From NCBI GenBank assembly GCA_963277665.1, contig OY728125.1, forward strand, positions 1,714,626,889-1,714,690,888: a DNA stretch of 64,000 nt. The letters are read 5' to 3'. This document shows, in pieces, positions 44,190 to 58,520 of this stretch. The number at the start of each line of letters is the position of its first letter. The first letter of the stretch is position 1. Source of the stretch: Viscum album. Taxonomy: Eukaryota > Streptophyta > Magnoliopsida > Santalales > Viscaceae. A program made the position numbers and the translations under genes. The notes below the pieces were generated by a model. The model was not told the origin of the DNA and did not search any database. It saw only the letters and a list, made by a program, of their open reading frames with translations.

Positions 44190-45200
44190 CCAATTTTATT
44201 AATGATTAAGATCCATTAGATTGGACATTTTGTATGTAATAAGGCCCCACTCACTTTGGTTCAAGATTTGGGGGTTTCTTCCCTTTTATCATCAAATTCT
44301 ATTGTGCTAAAACCAATTATCCTTGAAGGAACGAATGAAGATGAACTTTTTATTGAAGGATAATGCTATCTGACTCTATTATACTTCCAAATGATGTAGG
44401 GTATACAATATTTTCTCATTGAGTCACTCTAACTCCTCAAACCACTTATGTGATTGTTCATCATCAAAGAGTTATCCAAATATAGCTATTTTGAGTGAGG
44501 TAGTTGGACTTTGATGGGTAACACTACCTCTATTACATAAACCAACGAATATTGGGTTTCTTGAGTAGCATTGTGGGTTGTAGTTTAGTTGACCCACAAG
44601 GCATAAAAAAGCATTTCGGTCCAAGATTTATTTTCTCTGTCCACCATTTTCTAGAGAATATTCAATAGAGTTTTATTAAAAGCCTCTATTTATAGATTTT
44701 CTACTACATGATAGCAAGAAGAAGGGTGGGATTTTATGTTGTACTCCTAGTACAAATTCTTCAATTTAGAAGAGCAAAATTTGGTGTTGTTGTCCATCAG
44801 TATCATGTGAGGGACATAAAATCTAGTGACAATGTTTGACTTCATGAAATTGATGATACTTTTGGTCTTGACTTTCTTATGAGGTATCACCTCAGATTAT
44901 TTTGAGAAGAAGTTAGTAGTAGTAAGGATGTACTTGAACTACTTGATCATAGTTGGAGAGTATGGCCCAATAACATCTATTACCCATATGGAAAATGTCC
45001 AGAAGTATATATTTGTATGAAACAACTCTGGGGGTTGATGGATGAAGCTGGAGTGTACTTGGTAGGAATGACACTTTTTGATGAATTGTGTGCAGTCCTA
45101 CATCATCGAAGGCCAGAAATATCAAGGCATCCTGATTTGGTGAGAAATCTTGGTTCATGAATAATGGGAACCACAAGCACCAATATGAACTTCTTACATG
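44190..45200 (-). pseudogene. Ogre integrase, decayed
   Basis: Minus-strand text across frames recalls the Tat/Ogre integrase: a zinc-finger-like region with (G)YYW...M..D and KC..CQ, then FH-PSTPR and WPFSIW-like text before the core, and a stretch corresponding to AIDYFTKW that is heavily altered. A clean piece (45176-44913) includes DVGLHTIHQKVSFLPSTLQL. Many stops prevent function. It lies after RNase H in minus order, as expected for Ty3/gypsy. Confidence 0.65.
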
Positions 45201-45499
45201 GTATTGATTTTCTCTCTATTAATGCATCTGAGGATAATTCCATCAAAGTTTAACTTATAAATAATATTCTAATGATTCGGGCTATCATAGAGGGTGAAAT
45301 TGAATTCCCGTTGTCAGATCTTTTCTTTTCCTACTCTTTCTATTAGAAGGAACCCATTTTCGAGGTATTTTAGGATGTTATCATCCACCCATTTGCATCA
45401 TTATATGGTTTAGGGGTAGAATTTATGTCATTGATCTCTTCCATGCCACTTTGAATAAATGATGATACTATTCTATGATGGGAGATGTTGATGAATGTT

Positions 45500-45960
45500 T
45501 CATCCTAATCCAGATATACTAAGACTAAAAAAACATTTGATAATACATCTTCCTAAGCATTTTTTTAATGCAGGACATGAGTTAGTGTTGGATCATAGGG
45601 GAATTATACCATAAACCCATGAACATGATTAAGTAGGGAGACCAAATCTTTTTTTATGGCATAATGACCTTTAATATACTTAATTTCCAACTCAGAACAC
45701 CCTTTAATCCTCATGTAGGTCATCATTATTTTCAAAGCCAGCTCTAATCCTACAATGAGGTCTTAGTATTCGACCTCATTGTTAGTGAAACCTTCTGATA
45801 TCAGAAAAGGATAAGTTAGAACTTCATTTATTAGATAAATAAGAATAAATCCCAGCCTCACTTTGTTGAACTTGGTTTCTTCCATCCTCTTTCCATTTGG
45901 GCTTTTAGATGAACCATAAAAGTACATTTCTCGCATTCAGGTAGAGTCTTGAATGGAGAA
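45500..45960 (-). pseudogene. Ogre RNase H region, decayed
   Basis: Fragments match the second (archaeal-like) RNase H of Tat/Ogre elements, including a TNNEVEY-like motif near 45775 (canonical TNNEAEYEAL) preceded by SEGF. Several stops are present. The position between reverse transcriptase and integrase supports the call. Confidence 0.55.
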
Positions 45961-46439
45961 TATTTATTCATCTGGTAGTTCAGTACTCATTGACACTTCT
46001 TCCAAAGAGGGATGTTTAGCTAAGAAATTTTATAAGGATTTTCCTTTCATTGCCTTCTACAGTATGAACTAGATGTCAAACTATCACAGAATGACTGCAC
46101 ATTGCGCCAAATGTTTAATCAGTATGAGATTCTTGAGGATATATTTGAGTGGGTAATTTTAAGAGATCAAATATCCATCATGATTATTTAGGTAATTCCT
46201 TAATTTATAAATTGATAAAATCAGTACCAAATAGTTATTCTCATTATCTGATATCAAGTATCAATGTTGAGCATGGTGAGACTGAGATAATAAAGGTTTT
46301 TTTCACTGTCTACATCATTTTTCTATTCAATAAAGGAACCCAATGACCATTATAGAGTTTTCAAGTATATGATTAGTATCTTTCCATTGACTAGATCCAT
46401 CAACATTGGTGGGATTAAGAGATATTTATTGAGGTTATC

Positions 46440-47360
46440 AAATGCTTCTTGGAAGTCATCGGTCCACTAAAACACAACCACTTCCTCTATCAACTTGGTG
46501 AAGATAAAACACTTGCCTATGAGGTTTTCTATAAACTATCATATTTAGGTGAGGTTTCCCCATAGTCCTCTCAACTCATTGATATTTTGAGGTGGTGACA
46601 TGCCTAGAATTTCCTTGGTCTTCTTAGGGCCGACTTTGATGCCATGATGAAGTATGATGAAGCTGAGAAATTTTCCTGAAGTAACATCGAAAGAAAATTT
46701 TATTGGATTCATTTTCAGATTGTGTTGTTGAAATTTGTTGAAAAAATTCCCAAATCGATAAGGGGATCATAACATTTCCATGATTTTACCACCAAATCAT
46801 CGATGTAACACTTGACTGATTTTCCTAACAAGGGTTTGAAGATGGGATGCATGGCATGTGGATATATAGCGCCAAAATTCTTTAAACCGAAAGGAATAAC
46901 CCGATAGTAGAATACTCATCAGGAGGACCTAAAGGCAGTGAATTATTCATATTCTAGGTCCATTAATATTTTATTATACCATGCATTTCTATCTATAAAT
47001 GAGAGGGCTTGGTAGCCATCTGTTGCATCAATCACAAGTTCTATGATCAGAATTGGGAAGTCATCTTTTAGAAAATATCGGTTAAGATCTATGAATTCAA
47101 TGAAAACCTTGATCTTCCCATTATTTTTATTGATGGGGGAAAATTTTGGTGATCCATTTCAGGTGTTAAACTTCCTGAATGAAATTGGATTTGAAAAAAT
47201 TGTCAATATTGGATTCAACCTTGGTAGCATGAGTCAGATGTGTCCTTCTAGCTTCCTGCTTATAAGCACGATGGTATCTTAGAAATATTAAGTGATGAGT
47301 ATCCATATTAGGATCAAGGAATGGAATCTCTTTATAATTCCAAGAAAACACATGCTGGTG
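46440..47360 (-). pseudogene. Ogre reverse transcriptase, decayed
   Basis: It starts FSWNYKEIPFLDPNMDTHHL (47351), the Tat/Ogre lead-in (FAW.Y.DMPGLDP...H.L). Then follow NNGKIKVFIEFIDLNRYFLK and IDATDGYQALSFIDRNAWYN (first catalytic Asp region). The active-site box VKCYIDDLVVKS is at about 46813-46778 (YIDD codons 46807-46796). The connection domain has GKFLSFIILHHGIKVGP, ELRGLWGNL and RFIENLIGKC. Frameshifts and stops separate the pieces. The motifs are specific for the Tat/Ogre lineage. Confidence 0.9.
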
Positions 47361-47762
47361 TTACTTTTGAAAAGAAGTGCAAATATCATGTTCATAGAGG
47401 TTCATAACTACGCTAATCAATGTTGGTTAAGAATTCTATTATATACCTAGATCTATATTTTGAAGTTCCTCAAAAGTAGTGGAGACTCATTCTTTGAATG
47501 ATGGAGGACCATCTTTGAGGTCATTTTCTTTATATTCTTCATTTTCTTCTTCATCTTCCTCCATGCCCATTTTGGGATGGGTGGGAGATTAAGGGAAATA
47601 ATTAAAGCTTAGGGAAAAGTTAGTGTCCTAGGATATAGCTTCCAGTGGTGATATCATGGCTCCCATAGGTTTAGTAGATGAATTCATGGATCGGTAAAAC
47701 TCTGATGATATGGTTGGAGCATTTTCTTTTGGGGTATTTCTTCCAATGGAGGAATAAAAGAT

Positions 47763-48008
47763 TTATTCAATGCCCTTAGGTTCAAATAATGTAACCGATA
47801 TCATGTATACTGATGAGCATGTCTTAGAATCTGAGCTGATCTCTTTCAATTGAATGATAGGAATCACATATTCATCATCGAGGTCTTTTAAGGGGTTAGT
47901 TGGGGTAATTTCTAGACCATTTAGAGTGGCAATCCAAGAGACATCATCAGTTATGGGTTGCTTCCCCTCCCTTTGGTAGAATCCTTCATCGATATATTGA
48001 CATTCCAA
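47763..48008 (-). pseudogene. Ogre pol spacer between protease and reverse transcriptase
   Basis: An 81-residue open piece (WIATLNGLEITPTNPLKDLD) lies between the protease and the reverse transcriptase on the same strand. It has no catalytic motif and fits the variable acidic spacer in Ogre pol. Confidence 0.45.
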
Positions 48009-48295
48009 AGACTCGAATGGTTATTTGTCACTATATAATGTCCCAATCTTCCCATTACTATAGTATTTAATGCATTGATGTTATTATGAAGGGATCACTG
48101 CAAGCTAACAAAAGAAAGTACTTCTTAGTAATACATTGAAAGTTGTGTCTTGTTGGACGACAAAAAACTTGGATTCAGAAACCAGATCCCTAAACTGAGT
48201 TCTAATCTTAATGCAGATGAGGGGTTTCTATTAATTTTATCATAACCCTAAAGCATTAAAGTAGAAAGGTACAAATTTGATTTAGTGTATCCTAT

Positions 48296-48616
48296 TCAGT
48301 GAAGCATTTTGATAGGAATGATATTGACTCCTGCACCATTGTCAATGAATGATCGATAGATATCAATGTCATCTAATCTTCTGGATATGTAAAAGGGCTT
48401 GATGTGTTCATGTATAACATCATCTATGTCTTCCTTGGTGAAAGAGATAACTACATGACATTCTGTAGGATCAACCTTTGCATGATATGCCTCAACAGCC
48501 ACAACTTCAACTTTTAATTCTTGATAGCACAACATAGCCACTACAAGTGCTTCTCGCAGATTCTTTGATAGATTGAGAGCATCAGGAATTGAAAACTTTG
48601 TTGAAATTGCAGCCAA
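48296..48616 (-). pseudogene. Ogre aspartic protease with preceding gag-pol linker
   Basis: The 106-residue piece begins FSIPDALNLSKNLREALVVA, the Tat/Ogre linker (DAL..S...REAL). It then has HVVISFTKEDIDDVIHEH (canonical ITFTD.DLP..G..HN) and KPFYISRRL, and ends FIDNGAGVNIIPIKML, the retroviral-type active site (canonical VDNGSALN.LP, Asp retained). It would cleave the polyprotein. The open stretch is flanked by stops on both sides. Confidence 0.9.
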
Positions 48617-48639
48617 TTACTTCATGATGTCATACTTTT

Positions 48640-51600
48640 GAGTCAAAGGTCTATGTTTTCTTATGGGGAACTATTCACTAGAAGGTATTTTTGGATATTA
48701 TGTCCCTGGGGTAGATGAGTCTGGTTGTTGAGAAAATTTGGAGGGCATATTATTCACTGTTTAATCGGGCTTCCATAGCCATCCAACTTGCTTGGGATGG
48801 TCAGGTTGTTACCTATTCTTCAATTGGTATTCCAAAAGGATCGGTTCTGAATGATTCCTCACATGTGTGGAGTAATTTTACCACTTCTATTGGGATTCTC
48901 AAAGGTATTTTCCATGGATTTTAGCAGCATAAATATCTCTAGTAGGGATGCATATGACATATTGTGTTTGGCCACAGTTACACCTCTCTTTGTTTCCCCA
49001 ACCCCTACTACCACAATTCTTATCTCCCCAATTTGGTGTGGGAAGCTTAGGTTTATAATAATACTCATCATCAGATAAGGGATTCATCAAATGAATGATG
49101 TTAATGGATCTGAATATCAACTCTTCATCTGATGAGGACTTCATTTGATGGGTTGGTTCCCATTGTACCATTTGGTGGGGGAAATGCCTATTCTCTTGGG
49201 AATGAAGGAATGAAGTTAGAGAGAGTCAAGTATAAATTTGTATTAGGTACATGTTTATATTCCTACATTTTTTCCAACCTTTCATCCATTCTGTTTCTTA
49301 TAATATTATCCTGTGGAGGGTTACAAGGTTGAAAGAGTCAGGTGTGATATAGAAGAAGTGACCAGGAGTGAAATTGGCTATTTTAGCTTCACTCAAAGGA
49401 TAACAAGAGTCTGGATGATTGTTTCTCTAGTCATACAATCACTAAACTTCTATGCACTCTTACTGGTATCATCCTACCATTCACCCTTTTCTTCCAGCGT
49501 AGTGACGAAAACACGCGCTACCTATGTTGGTGGTTTTCCCAACTTCACTTTCCTAGAATCAACCATTTTTTGTAAGACATATTTGAAAAAAAAACAGTCC
49601 CATATAGTGTGCCCTAACATTCAGTGAAAGGGGTGATAATTTGGGTGATCTTCAAGGCCAACTTGATCAGGACTTCTGGGTTTTGGAAAAGCCAAGAGAT
49701 TATTTTCCAAGGATACTAAGAAGTAACCAGGAACCTACTCAATTTCCACCACGGAGGAGGTTTCACATCATTAAAAGGTTGTTATCAACAATTCCTATGG
49801 GAATGTCCACCTGATTAGGTACTGCAGTAGGGGGCATGATAGGTTGAACTGGACATATTGGTCCCATATATACTTATTCTTAAGGAGATTGGTTTTAACA
49901 TGAATGAAATTGATATGGTTGATTGACCAATAAAGGGAATTCTCAGTACTCAACTATCACTGGTTCCAAATAGATTGGTCAACTTGATCCGGAATTGAGT
50001 GGACATTGTGAATATATTTTCACTGGAATTACAAGGTCCCATTTTTGAGGGATATCATCTAGAGAAGTGAAATGAGGTTCTATCTAAAGAACATATCCAA
50101 CATAAATATGAACCCTAAGTAATTTAGCATTATCCCTTTTTAGTTATCCCTTTTCTATCTCATACTAAGCTAGTATTTCCTCAAGTGTGAGGGGTTTTTA
50201 CCCTAAGATAATAAGTGGGATTGAACCATGACCTTACCCTTTTCTTTGGATAATGCCCATCGAGGAGTAGGCAATGGGGCATTCAAAGGGATTCCTAAAT
50301 TTTGAGCAATCCTACGATTTTTGGTATGCACAACTTCTTCAACTATTTTGGTGTGGAGAGTATTTTGAATGGATATATGATCCTCTTGTTCTCCATTATT
50401 ATCTCGATGTTCTACCAAATTATCAGAAGTGATGTTAAATAAATTTACTGATGTGAACTACATTACGAGTATTTCATCAGTCTTTGAATAATGGGAGAAG
50501 ATATTTCTCTAAGAGTGTCCGCTAGAAGAGTTATGATTACCTAGATCAATTATTCTATTGACAGGTTGTTTTGGTTTGATATTGTTATGGGAGCATATCC
50601 TTTTTTTCAAGGATCCCTTTGAATATGTCTAGTGAAGGGTGATCTAAAGGGAACCCCCAAATAATTTTATTGTCTATGTCCCTGAATAATAGACTGTATC
50701 ACAGGACATGATGAACCAGAAAGATTTATTTTTTGGAACTCCTCCCAACCAAGAAAATACTGACTCTCACTGAGGTTGAGGTAAAAATTCCCCTAGGCCT
50801 ACAGGTCGGGGGTGCTCTTGTTCCACTTACACATTTCTTCAGGCCTAATTTGGAAGCATCAAGGGTTGTGTTAAAAATACCCCCAGCCCTACGGGCTAGG
50901 GTTGATCCTGTACTACTATGGTTGTAGCTTTTATGGTCACTCTTTTGATTTCACAGATATTTTTCTAAACATTTTATGGGTGCATTATATGATCTTCACC
51001 TGATCCATCTTCTTCCAAATACATTTATTCTATCTAATTAATGGATTCCCTCAAGTGGGAGGCTTGAAAAATATTTTTATATTCTTGATGAAAAAGTATT
51101 TTTATGGCTCGTTCTCTTATGGAATGATGTCTTTAAGATTTTTTATGATCCATTTCTTGTTGATCATATCATATTTTAAGAGTAGAGTCTATTTATTGAA
51201 TCCATCCTGGGGCTATGACATTACATGATGTCACCTTTGGTAGTATTTGTTGATCAGAGAGTGACGTAAAATGAAACACCCCATGTTCCCCCATCCTATG
51301 ACATGAAAAATAGATGGGGAATCAATGATCAGTTGATGCAATTATTTTAATGCATCGAGACATGCATGCCGAAGGGCTCCTTACTGATTTCCCAATTTTA
51401 GGTGTCATGAAGCTAGAAGGTCCACCAATTTGATTTGATGATCAATATATTATTTTACCTTGATGTGATTTGGATATTCATCAGAAGACAATACTTTTTT
51501 TTTTCAAATGATGAAGAGTGGTCCATATATTCAGGAGGTTGTTGTGCACACAATCATCCAACAATGCCTCTGGAATATTTAATAGAGAAGTGACTGAAGG

Positions 51601-52680
51601 ACAAAAAATTACTCGTATATTGTTATTCTTCAGTTCTATCCTCATGAGAAATATGAATTCTTTGTATTTAACAAGATATTTCTAAACTATATTTGAAAAA
51701 AGTGGTTGTTTTACCATTTCTTTATTGTAAACAATGGGGCTAGCAAGGATTTACTCTATTGTATTAGAAGGCAAACAATCCAAGGGGGTTCAAAGAAAAT
51801 TTCCTTAGACTTTTATCTGGTGGATAAATAATTTCGCTTTTCAATGATGAGGAATTAGGTATGAATGGTATAATTTTACCAAGTGACTCGTGGTAGGATG
51901 GATTTCTCAAATTTGATTCATCAAGAGGAGGTCCTTCTTGAAAAAATGAAATGTCCCTATGGGGAGGACCTTTGTAGTGAATTCCATTATGGGGAGGACT
52001 ACCATCATGGATTAACGCATGACTGTAGAGAGAAATTATGTATCATATCCCCTAGGGAGGACCTTTAGGGTGGACAAAAATAATGGGGAGATATTATTTC
52101 TATCTAATCTTCTATCCACATGGAGGGATGCCATAATACTCATTAGGAGATAGGTTCTCGAGATCGACTAGATTCTAGAAATGAAGTAAGCCTTTAGGGT
52201 AAGATGCCTGGGGAGGACCTCTAGAACTACTGGTAGTAAGATTGTGGGGAGAACCTTCAAAATTTCCTCTACTATCTTCATAACTTGGTAATGAGATAGT
52301 TGAATCTTGAGCCACCATAGATAGACATCTAAGGGCTTCAAGAACACCCATATTTACCTGAGCCAGGTTATGGATCAATTCTTCATTTCCAAATCATCTT
52401 TGGTAAGGATTATTTTTAGATGTCTTCCTATGGTTGGTTGGATACACTTATTGTGGGTGGAGAATTTCATATATGGAATCTTGTTTGATTAGCTCCTACG
52501 TCACTACCAGAATTTTTTAAAAGGTCTCTAGAATTTTGGTGGGGATATGTGCCTACCCTAGATTGGCCACTAGTATATACTGATGACCTCCAATTGGAAC
52601 ATAGATTTGTTATCAATAAATTGTTCCATTTATCAAGGGATGACCAAGAAAATCCTATATGGGAGTAGGGATATGCATTT
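48640..52680 (-). pseudogene. Ogre gag region, decayed
   Basis: Mostly stop-ridden minus-strand text. At about 49660-49520 HPFH.MLGHTIWDCFFFKYV, then LQKMVDSRKVKLG, recalls the Ogre gag C-terminal C..H..GH....C..L...L..LI segment. Open islands (50418-50203, 52378-52175) have no recognisable domain. The region is continuous with 62451-63616, from which it is separated by the chromovirus. Confidence 0.6.
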
Positions 52681-55063
52681 TATCACATCCCACCTTTTAT
52701 ATTTCATAAACTTTTCATTACATTGTACAAAAAAAGGATCTTTTAAAGTTTTGTTTCTTGGAAACAAGGTACATAATACATGAAAACTTAAAAAATTATT
52801 CTAAAAAACATGAAACGATTATTCATGGTTCATCCTAAGTACTTAAACTACATCTCATAACCTGGGGACATACATAAAAGGAAAGGATGAGAATAAGGCC
52901 CAGTAAGGGAAAACAATCGAAATAACTTACATGTGATCTTGAGAAATATTGATAAAAACTTGAGGAATATAATAAAGGAATGAGAAAAGAAAAATATGAA
53001 TATCATAATAAAAAGAAACTGAATCATAACATGGAAATTTAGATACAAAATTTTAATGAGACATTCATAAGAATATCACCATGGTTTTTCACTGAGGTGT
53101 TGTAAAAATTACGAAGGTTATTCACCAAGGTATCGTAAAACATTTCATCTCTAGAGAATAAATTCTTTACCCAATACATTGTAGTGATATAAAATAATAC
53201 CCTTCATATTTATTAATTAATCGTAGAAACATATATACTAATAAATTTTTTTATAAATAACCCATAGTGAATAAAAGAAATTAGTTTCATATCAAAATCA
53301 TGGCGTTTTAAAAAAAGTTCTTAAATACAATATCTTTGTGTCATTATTAACCCACGAAAAAGGAAGGAGGGTTTCATGTATGTTAATAACAGAATAACAT
53401 AGATCCTTTTGACATCTAGGTGAATAAACCTAGGAAATAATGAGGTTTGGGTATTCACAAAATAAAATAAGGTAATTTCTTGAGAAAAAGAGATAAATTT
53501 TTGGAAGAAAATTCAGCAGAATAACGAGTATGAAACATGGTTTTAGAAAATAGTAAAAAGAGAGAGGAAAAGGGTCTCCCAATCATAAAATAATCTTAAT
53601 ATAGTAAAGTTATATAATAAAAAAGATATAATAACATAGTTTTAAAATCTTAAATACATACCACATAAAAAGGGAACTTGAAAGGAAAAGAGAAGTTGAG
53701 ATTTCCCTTACCATGAAGAGTTGATCCTAAAAATTTAGGATTGAGACCTTGGGGGATTGAGGAAACCTTGGGAGGAATACTTTAGAGGTAAAAATATCAT
53801 ATATATGTGGATAATTAATTGGGATTAAAAGTAAATTAATAAATGGGTGGGTATTTATAGAAAAAGAGGAGGATTTGTTTATTAATTTCCTTAGGACACC
53901 TTGGTAATGGTAAATGAAAAACCATGGGCTTGACCATGGTATATACCAATGGAATTGGACACTTGGGACACCTATTATGTTATTTTAATCTAAAATACTT
54001 TAAAAAAAATTTATATTACTTATTACATCATTATAATATAATTATGAAGTCATTAAACTTGTAAAAATCCAAAACTATATTTTTACTATTCATGGAAAAT
54101 TAAAGTATTTTAGAATATTATCATAAATTCACTCTAACCTAATCTCAACATGATGAATTTAAAAATGATATTTGTTTTATCATAATAATTATATAAATAT
54201 GATAATTTTAACCTTTAAATATAAAAATCCTTATTTATTAAAAATAATAGTAGATAGAAAATGCATAATGAAATTTCTGACACTTGAAAAAAATAAATTA
54301 TTTTATAATTTATATTTAAATAGGAGTGTTTTAAACATAATATTTCATTAAAATAAACATTATTAATATTAACTTAGTTTATTATAGTAATTATATCTTT
54401 TCTGAAAATTACAATTTCTATTAAAAAAATCAATTTATCAAAATCATCATATTTTTAAGAAAAAATATTCTCAAAACAGAATTGATGGAATAAAAATTTT
54501 ATTTATACAAAAGGATTACAATTTAAGTAACTAATGTCTTGAAACATAACCCTTTATAACACCCACATACAACCTAAGGGTAAGGTGTGTGATGGTGATA
54601 AATTCATGGGGTGGCTCGGCTAACATCGCTAGAGTGGTAATTTCTACTAACTTGAACTTCTCCAGAAGGCAATTTTGTTCAAGCTTCACTTATTGAAACT
54701 CAACTTGGACTTGGTCAAGAGTGAAGCCCAGTGACACTACCTCCCCCCTAAGTTCTAAAAAATGGGCTTCGTATGACATAACTCTACTGGTTGAGGCCAT
54801 CATTCCTCCTTTCTACATTAATTATCCTTTCTCAAAATTTTACTTATAAACTCTAATGATAACGTTAAAATTATTATCAAGAGTATAGTTCCCAATGGAC
54901 ATATTTTCAGTGGTCATAATTGACCAATGGTCATATAACGGTTGAATCAAGATGGATAAATTTCCCTTTATATTCACTTCATAAAAAATTATGGTTTTGT
55001 TGTGAATAATATAACACACAATTTTAGGGAACACTAATCATTGAAAAAGTCTGGGTCATTACA
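52681..55063 (-). repeat. 3' LTR of the chromovirus
   Basis: 2383 bp. A TATA box (CTATAAATACCCACC, minus) lies near 53863-53849, as in the other LTR. Confidence 0.92.
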
Positions 55064-55079
55064 TTCTCCCCCCTTAAGA

Positions 55080-56660
55080 AATTTATTTCCCAAAATTTCA
55101 ACTTGTTCTCTTAGTTGAGAAGAGATGTGGGTACTTCTGCCTCATTGTATCCTTTGGTTACCATGTCGCTTCTTCGTATATGTGGTTCCTCCACAATAAT
55201 TTGACTAGGTGGGTAGTCTTGTTGCATATAACCTTGTCTCTAAAATCCAAGATCTCCATTAGATTCTTCTTATAAGAGAGGTCATGTTCCAGTTGTACTA
55301 CCTTAGGATTCGGTATATATGAGGGGCCAGGTATGTAATTCCTCAAGAGAGATATGTGGAATACATCGTGAACTTGAGCTAGGTTTAGAGGAAGTTCAAG
55401 CAGATAGACCACTTCCCCTATGAGATCAAGGATTTCATAGGGGCCAATGTACTTGAGGATAAACTTCCCTTTCTTTCCAAACCTCATGACTTTCTTCCAA
55501 GGTGATATTCGAAGGAACACTTTGTTGTTAACACCAAACTCCATGTCCCTTATATGGTTGCCTGCATAGCCCCTCCATCTACTTTGAGCAGACTTAATGT
55601 GTTTTTGGATGGAATGAACCTTCTATCATATCTTGCACAAGATCTGGCCCAATAATCTTTCTATCAACAATTTCATCCTAGCAAGTAAAAGTTCTACATT
55701 GATTCCCATATAGAGCTTCATAGGGTTCAATTTGAATACTAAAATATAAGCTGTTGTTGTATGAGAACTCAACTAATTAGAGATGTTGATCCCATCTAAC
55801 TTTAAATTCCATTGAGAACATTCTCAGTATGTACTCAAGTGTTTGAATAGTCTTTTCAAATTGGCCATTAGTTTGGGGGTGATAGGCCATACTAAAATTC
55901 AATTTGGTACCCAGAGTATGTTGAATACTTCTGTAGAATTTTGATATGAACCTTAGATCATGATCAGATATGATATAAAGTGGCACTCTATGAAACCTCA
56001 CCACTTCCTTTATATAAATATTGGAAAGTTGATCAAGAGATAAGTCTTATCAGATAGAGATAAAATGGGTAGTCTTGGTGAGATGGTCTACTATAACCCA
56101 TATCACATTTTTCCTTGTATGTTTTCAGGAGAATAGTGACAAATTACATAGTGGTATTTTCCTACTTCCATGTTGGTATGGGTAGTGGTTGTAATACCCC
56201 TTTAGGAAGTTGTCGCTCTACCTTCACTTGTTGACACACTAGGCACCTTGTAGTATAGTCGACAATCTCCCTTTTCATGTTATACCACCAATAATGATCA
56301 TGAAGGTCCCTACACATTTTAGTGCTTTCAGGATGTATAGATAATGTAGAGCTATGAGATTCATCTATCAAATCCTTCATTATTTCTAGAATATATAGAA
56401 TGCATAGCCTTGTACAAAATTTCAGTACAAATTCTTGATCAATATTGGACTTAGGAAACTTCCCATTCTTCAAATCCTCTATCTTCTTCTGTAACAAAGG
56501 ATCTTCTCTTTGAAATTTATTAATATTATATAGTAATGATGGTTGAGAAATCATTTGGTATTGGGTTGATGATGTACCTTCCCTTATGATTCCCATGTCC
56601 ATTTTTACTAGGTTTTTTATCAAAGTATCTCCTTGAATCCTCATCATTGGTAGAACAATA
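55080..56660 (-). pseudogene. Chromovirus integrase with GPY motif and chromodomain, decayed
   Basis: The zinc-binding part is near 56350-56220 (HPESTKMCRDLHDHYWWYNM, then TRCLVCQQVK). The core includes VPLYIISDHDLRFISKFY (catalytic Asp) and YHPQTNGQFEKTIQTLEYIL (catalytic Glu region) at 56004-55800. The C-terminal part (55544-55158) has FILKYIGPYEILDLIG, the GPY/F module, and VHDVFHISLLRNYIPG. It ends in a chromodomain: EILDFRDKVI, LVKLLWRNHIYEEATW, then a stop before KDTMRQKYPHLF. Such chromodomains direct integration to certain chromatin. Stops separate the core from the termini. Confidence 0.93.
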
Positions 56661-57850
56661 TGGTCTATCCTACTTAATGCATCAGTGATTTTTTTCTCTT
56701 ATGGAATGATAATGAATTGAAAAATCATAGTCTTTAAGAAGTTCTAACCATCTCCTCTATCTCATGTTCAATTCATTTTGCATGAAAATATACTTCAAAA
56801 TTTTGTGTTCTATGTATATATCACATTTCTCCCCATAAAGATAGTGCATCCATATCTTCATATAAAAAACAACCACATCCATCTCTAGGTCATGTGTAGG
56901 ATAATTCTGATCATGAGACTTCAACTATTGATATGCATAAGCAATCACCCTGTCATTTTTCCTTAGGATGCACCCAATCCATTTCAAAGATGCATCACTA
57001 AAAATAAAGAATCTTTCTTCGATAGAGGGTAGAGTTACCATGGGTGTATTATCCAATATCTTCTCCAGCTCTTATAATTTTCTTCACACTCCTTTTTCCA
57101 GATGAACTTCTCCCTATTTCTAGTTAACATGGTTAGTGGATTAGAAAGTCCTGAATTTTTATTCACAAACCTCCTATAATATCTCACTAAACCAAGGAAA
57201 CTATGAATCTTAGTTACTATTATAGGATAAGGCCAATCATCCAAAACCTTTTTCTTTGTTGGTTCAACTGAGATTCCTTCATTGGTTATAATTTTCCCCA
57301 AGAAAGCAACTTGTTGTAACCAAAATTCACATTTTTTGAACTTTCCAAATAGAATCTAATTCCTTATAGTTTTCAATATAACCCTTTTATGATCCTCATG
57401 CTCCTCACAAATTTTTGAATATATCAAAATATCATCAATAAAAACTACCACAAAGTTATCAAGGTAGTCCTTAAAAAATCTATTTAATAAATTCATAAAT
57501 ATAGTAGGTTTATTAGTCAAGTTAAAGGGAATAAAAAAAAACTCATAATGATTATATCTTGATAGGAAGGTGGTCTTTGGAATATCTTATTTCTTCATCC
57601 CTAATTGATGCTAACCAGATCGAAGATCAATCTTGGATAATAATTGAGCACCACAAAGCTGGTAAAATAAATCATCAATCTTTGGAAGAGGGTACTTGTT
57701 CTTTATTATGACCCTGTTAGGTTCTTTATAATCAATACATAGCTTCATTGATCCATACTTCTTCTTTACAAAGATAACAGGTTCTCCCCAAGGAGACACA
57801 CTTGGCTAGATAAACCCCTTCTCCAAAAGATCTTGGGGTTGTTTCTTTAA
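56661..57850 (-). pseudogene. Chromovirus reverse transcriptase and RNase H, decayed
   Basis: From 57799: [40 protein letters not shown], then [10 protein letters not shown] (first Asp). The active box VVVFIDDILIYS has its IDD codons at 57439-57431. KKCEFWLQQVAFLG and SFLGLVRYYRRFVNKNSGLS follow, leading to RNase H remnants that end at KKITDALSRIDH near 56690. This is the conserved chromovirus order. At least ten stops or shifts; inactive. Confidence 0.93.
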
Positions 57851-58520
57851 TTCCTCCATCTCCACATTTTCCATTCTATATGGGGTATTTGAAATCATCT
57901 TGGAACCTAGAATGAGCTTAATGGAGAACTCTACATCTATTTTTTGGGGAGTTTTAGGTAACTCCTCAGGAAATACATCAATGTATTCCTGAATGGTGGG
58001 GATATTTTCTATTCGTATACTTTCATTTCCTTATTCATATTCACCAATAATTTCCATAAAGAAGGATATGAGAGGTTATTCTAAACAAAAATCAGGTCAA
58101 GATATATCTCCTTTGAAAAAAATTATAGGTTTTCCATTCAAGACTACTAATATTTCATTGCTTCTACAGTTGATCTTAGTATTATACTTTGAGAGCCAGT
58201 CCATCCATAATATAATGCCGATTTCCAACATGGGAATTTCTACTAGATTTATGATGAGATTATGATTTCCAAAGTAAATACTAGAGTTTCTATACACTAT
58301 TGATGCTTGGATATTCCCTCAAGGAGTCTTGATTGATAGTTCTACTTTTAGCAGTTTAGGGATTGATTCTATATTATTTGCAATCTTAGAGGAAACAAAG
58401 GAATGTGTAGAACCTGAATCAAACAAAGTACTTGCTATCTTTGAGAGAAAAATGAGAGTACTTTCCACTACATCATTTGGAGCTTCAACTTCAACTGTCA
58501 TGATAGAAAAAGAATGACCA
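57851..58520 (-). pseudogene. Chromovirus aspartic protease
   Basis: The segment at 58501-58319 contains ASTLFDSGSTHSFVSSKIA with the catalytic Asp intact (canonical .LFDSGASHSF). The next open piece (58297-58097) holds IILWMDWLSKYNTKINC, matching the GMDWL...A.IDC motif after the active site. The link to reverse transcriptase includes FPEELPKTPQKIDVEFSI. A stop after IKTP separates the pieces. Confidence 0.9.
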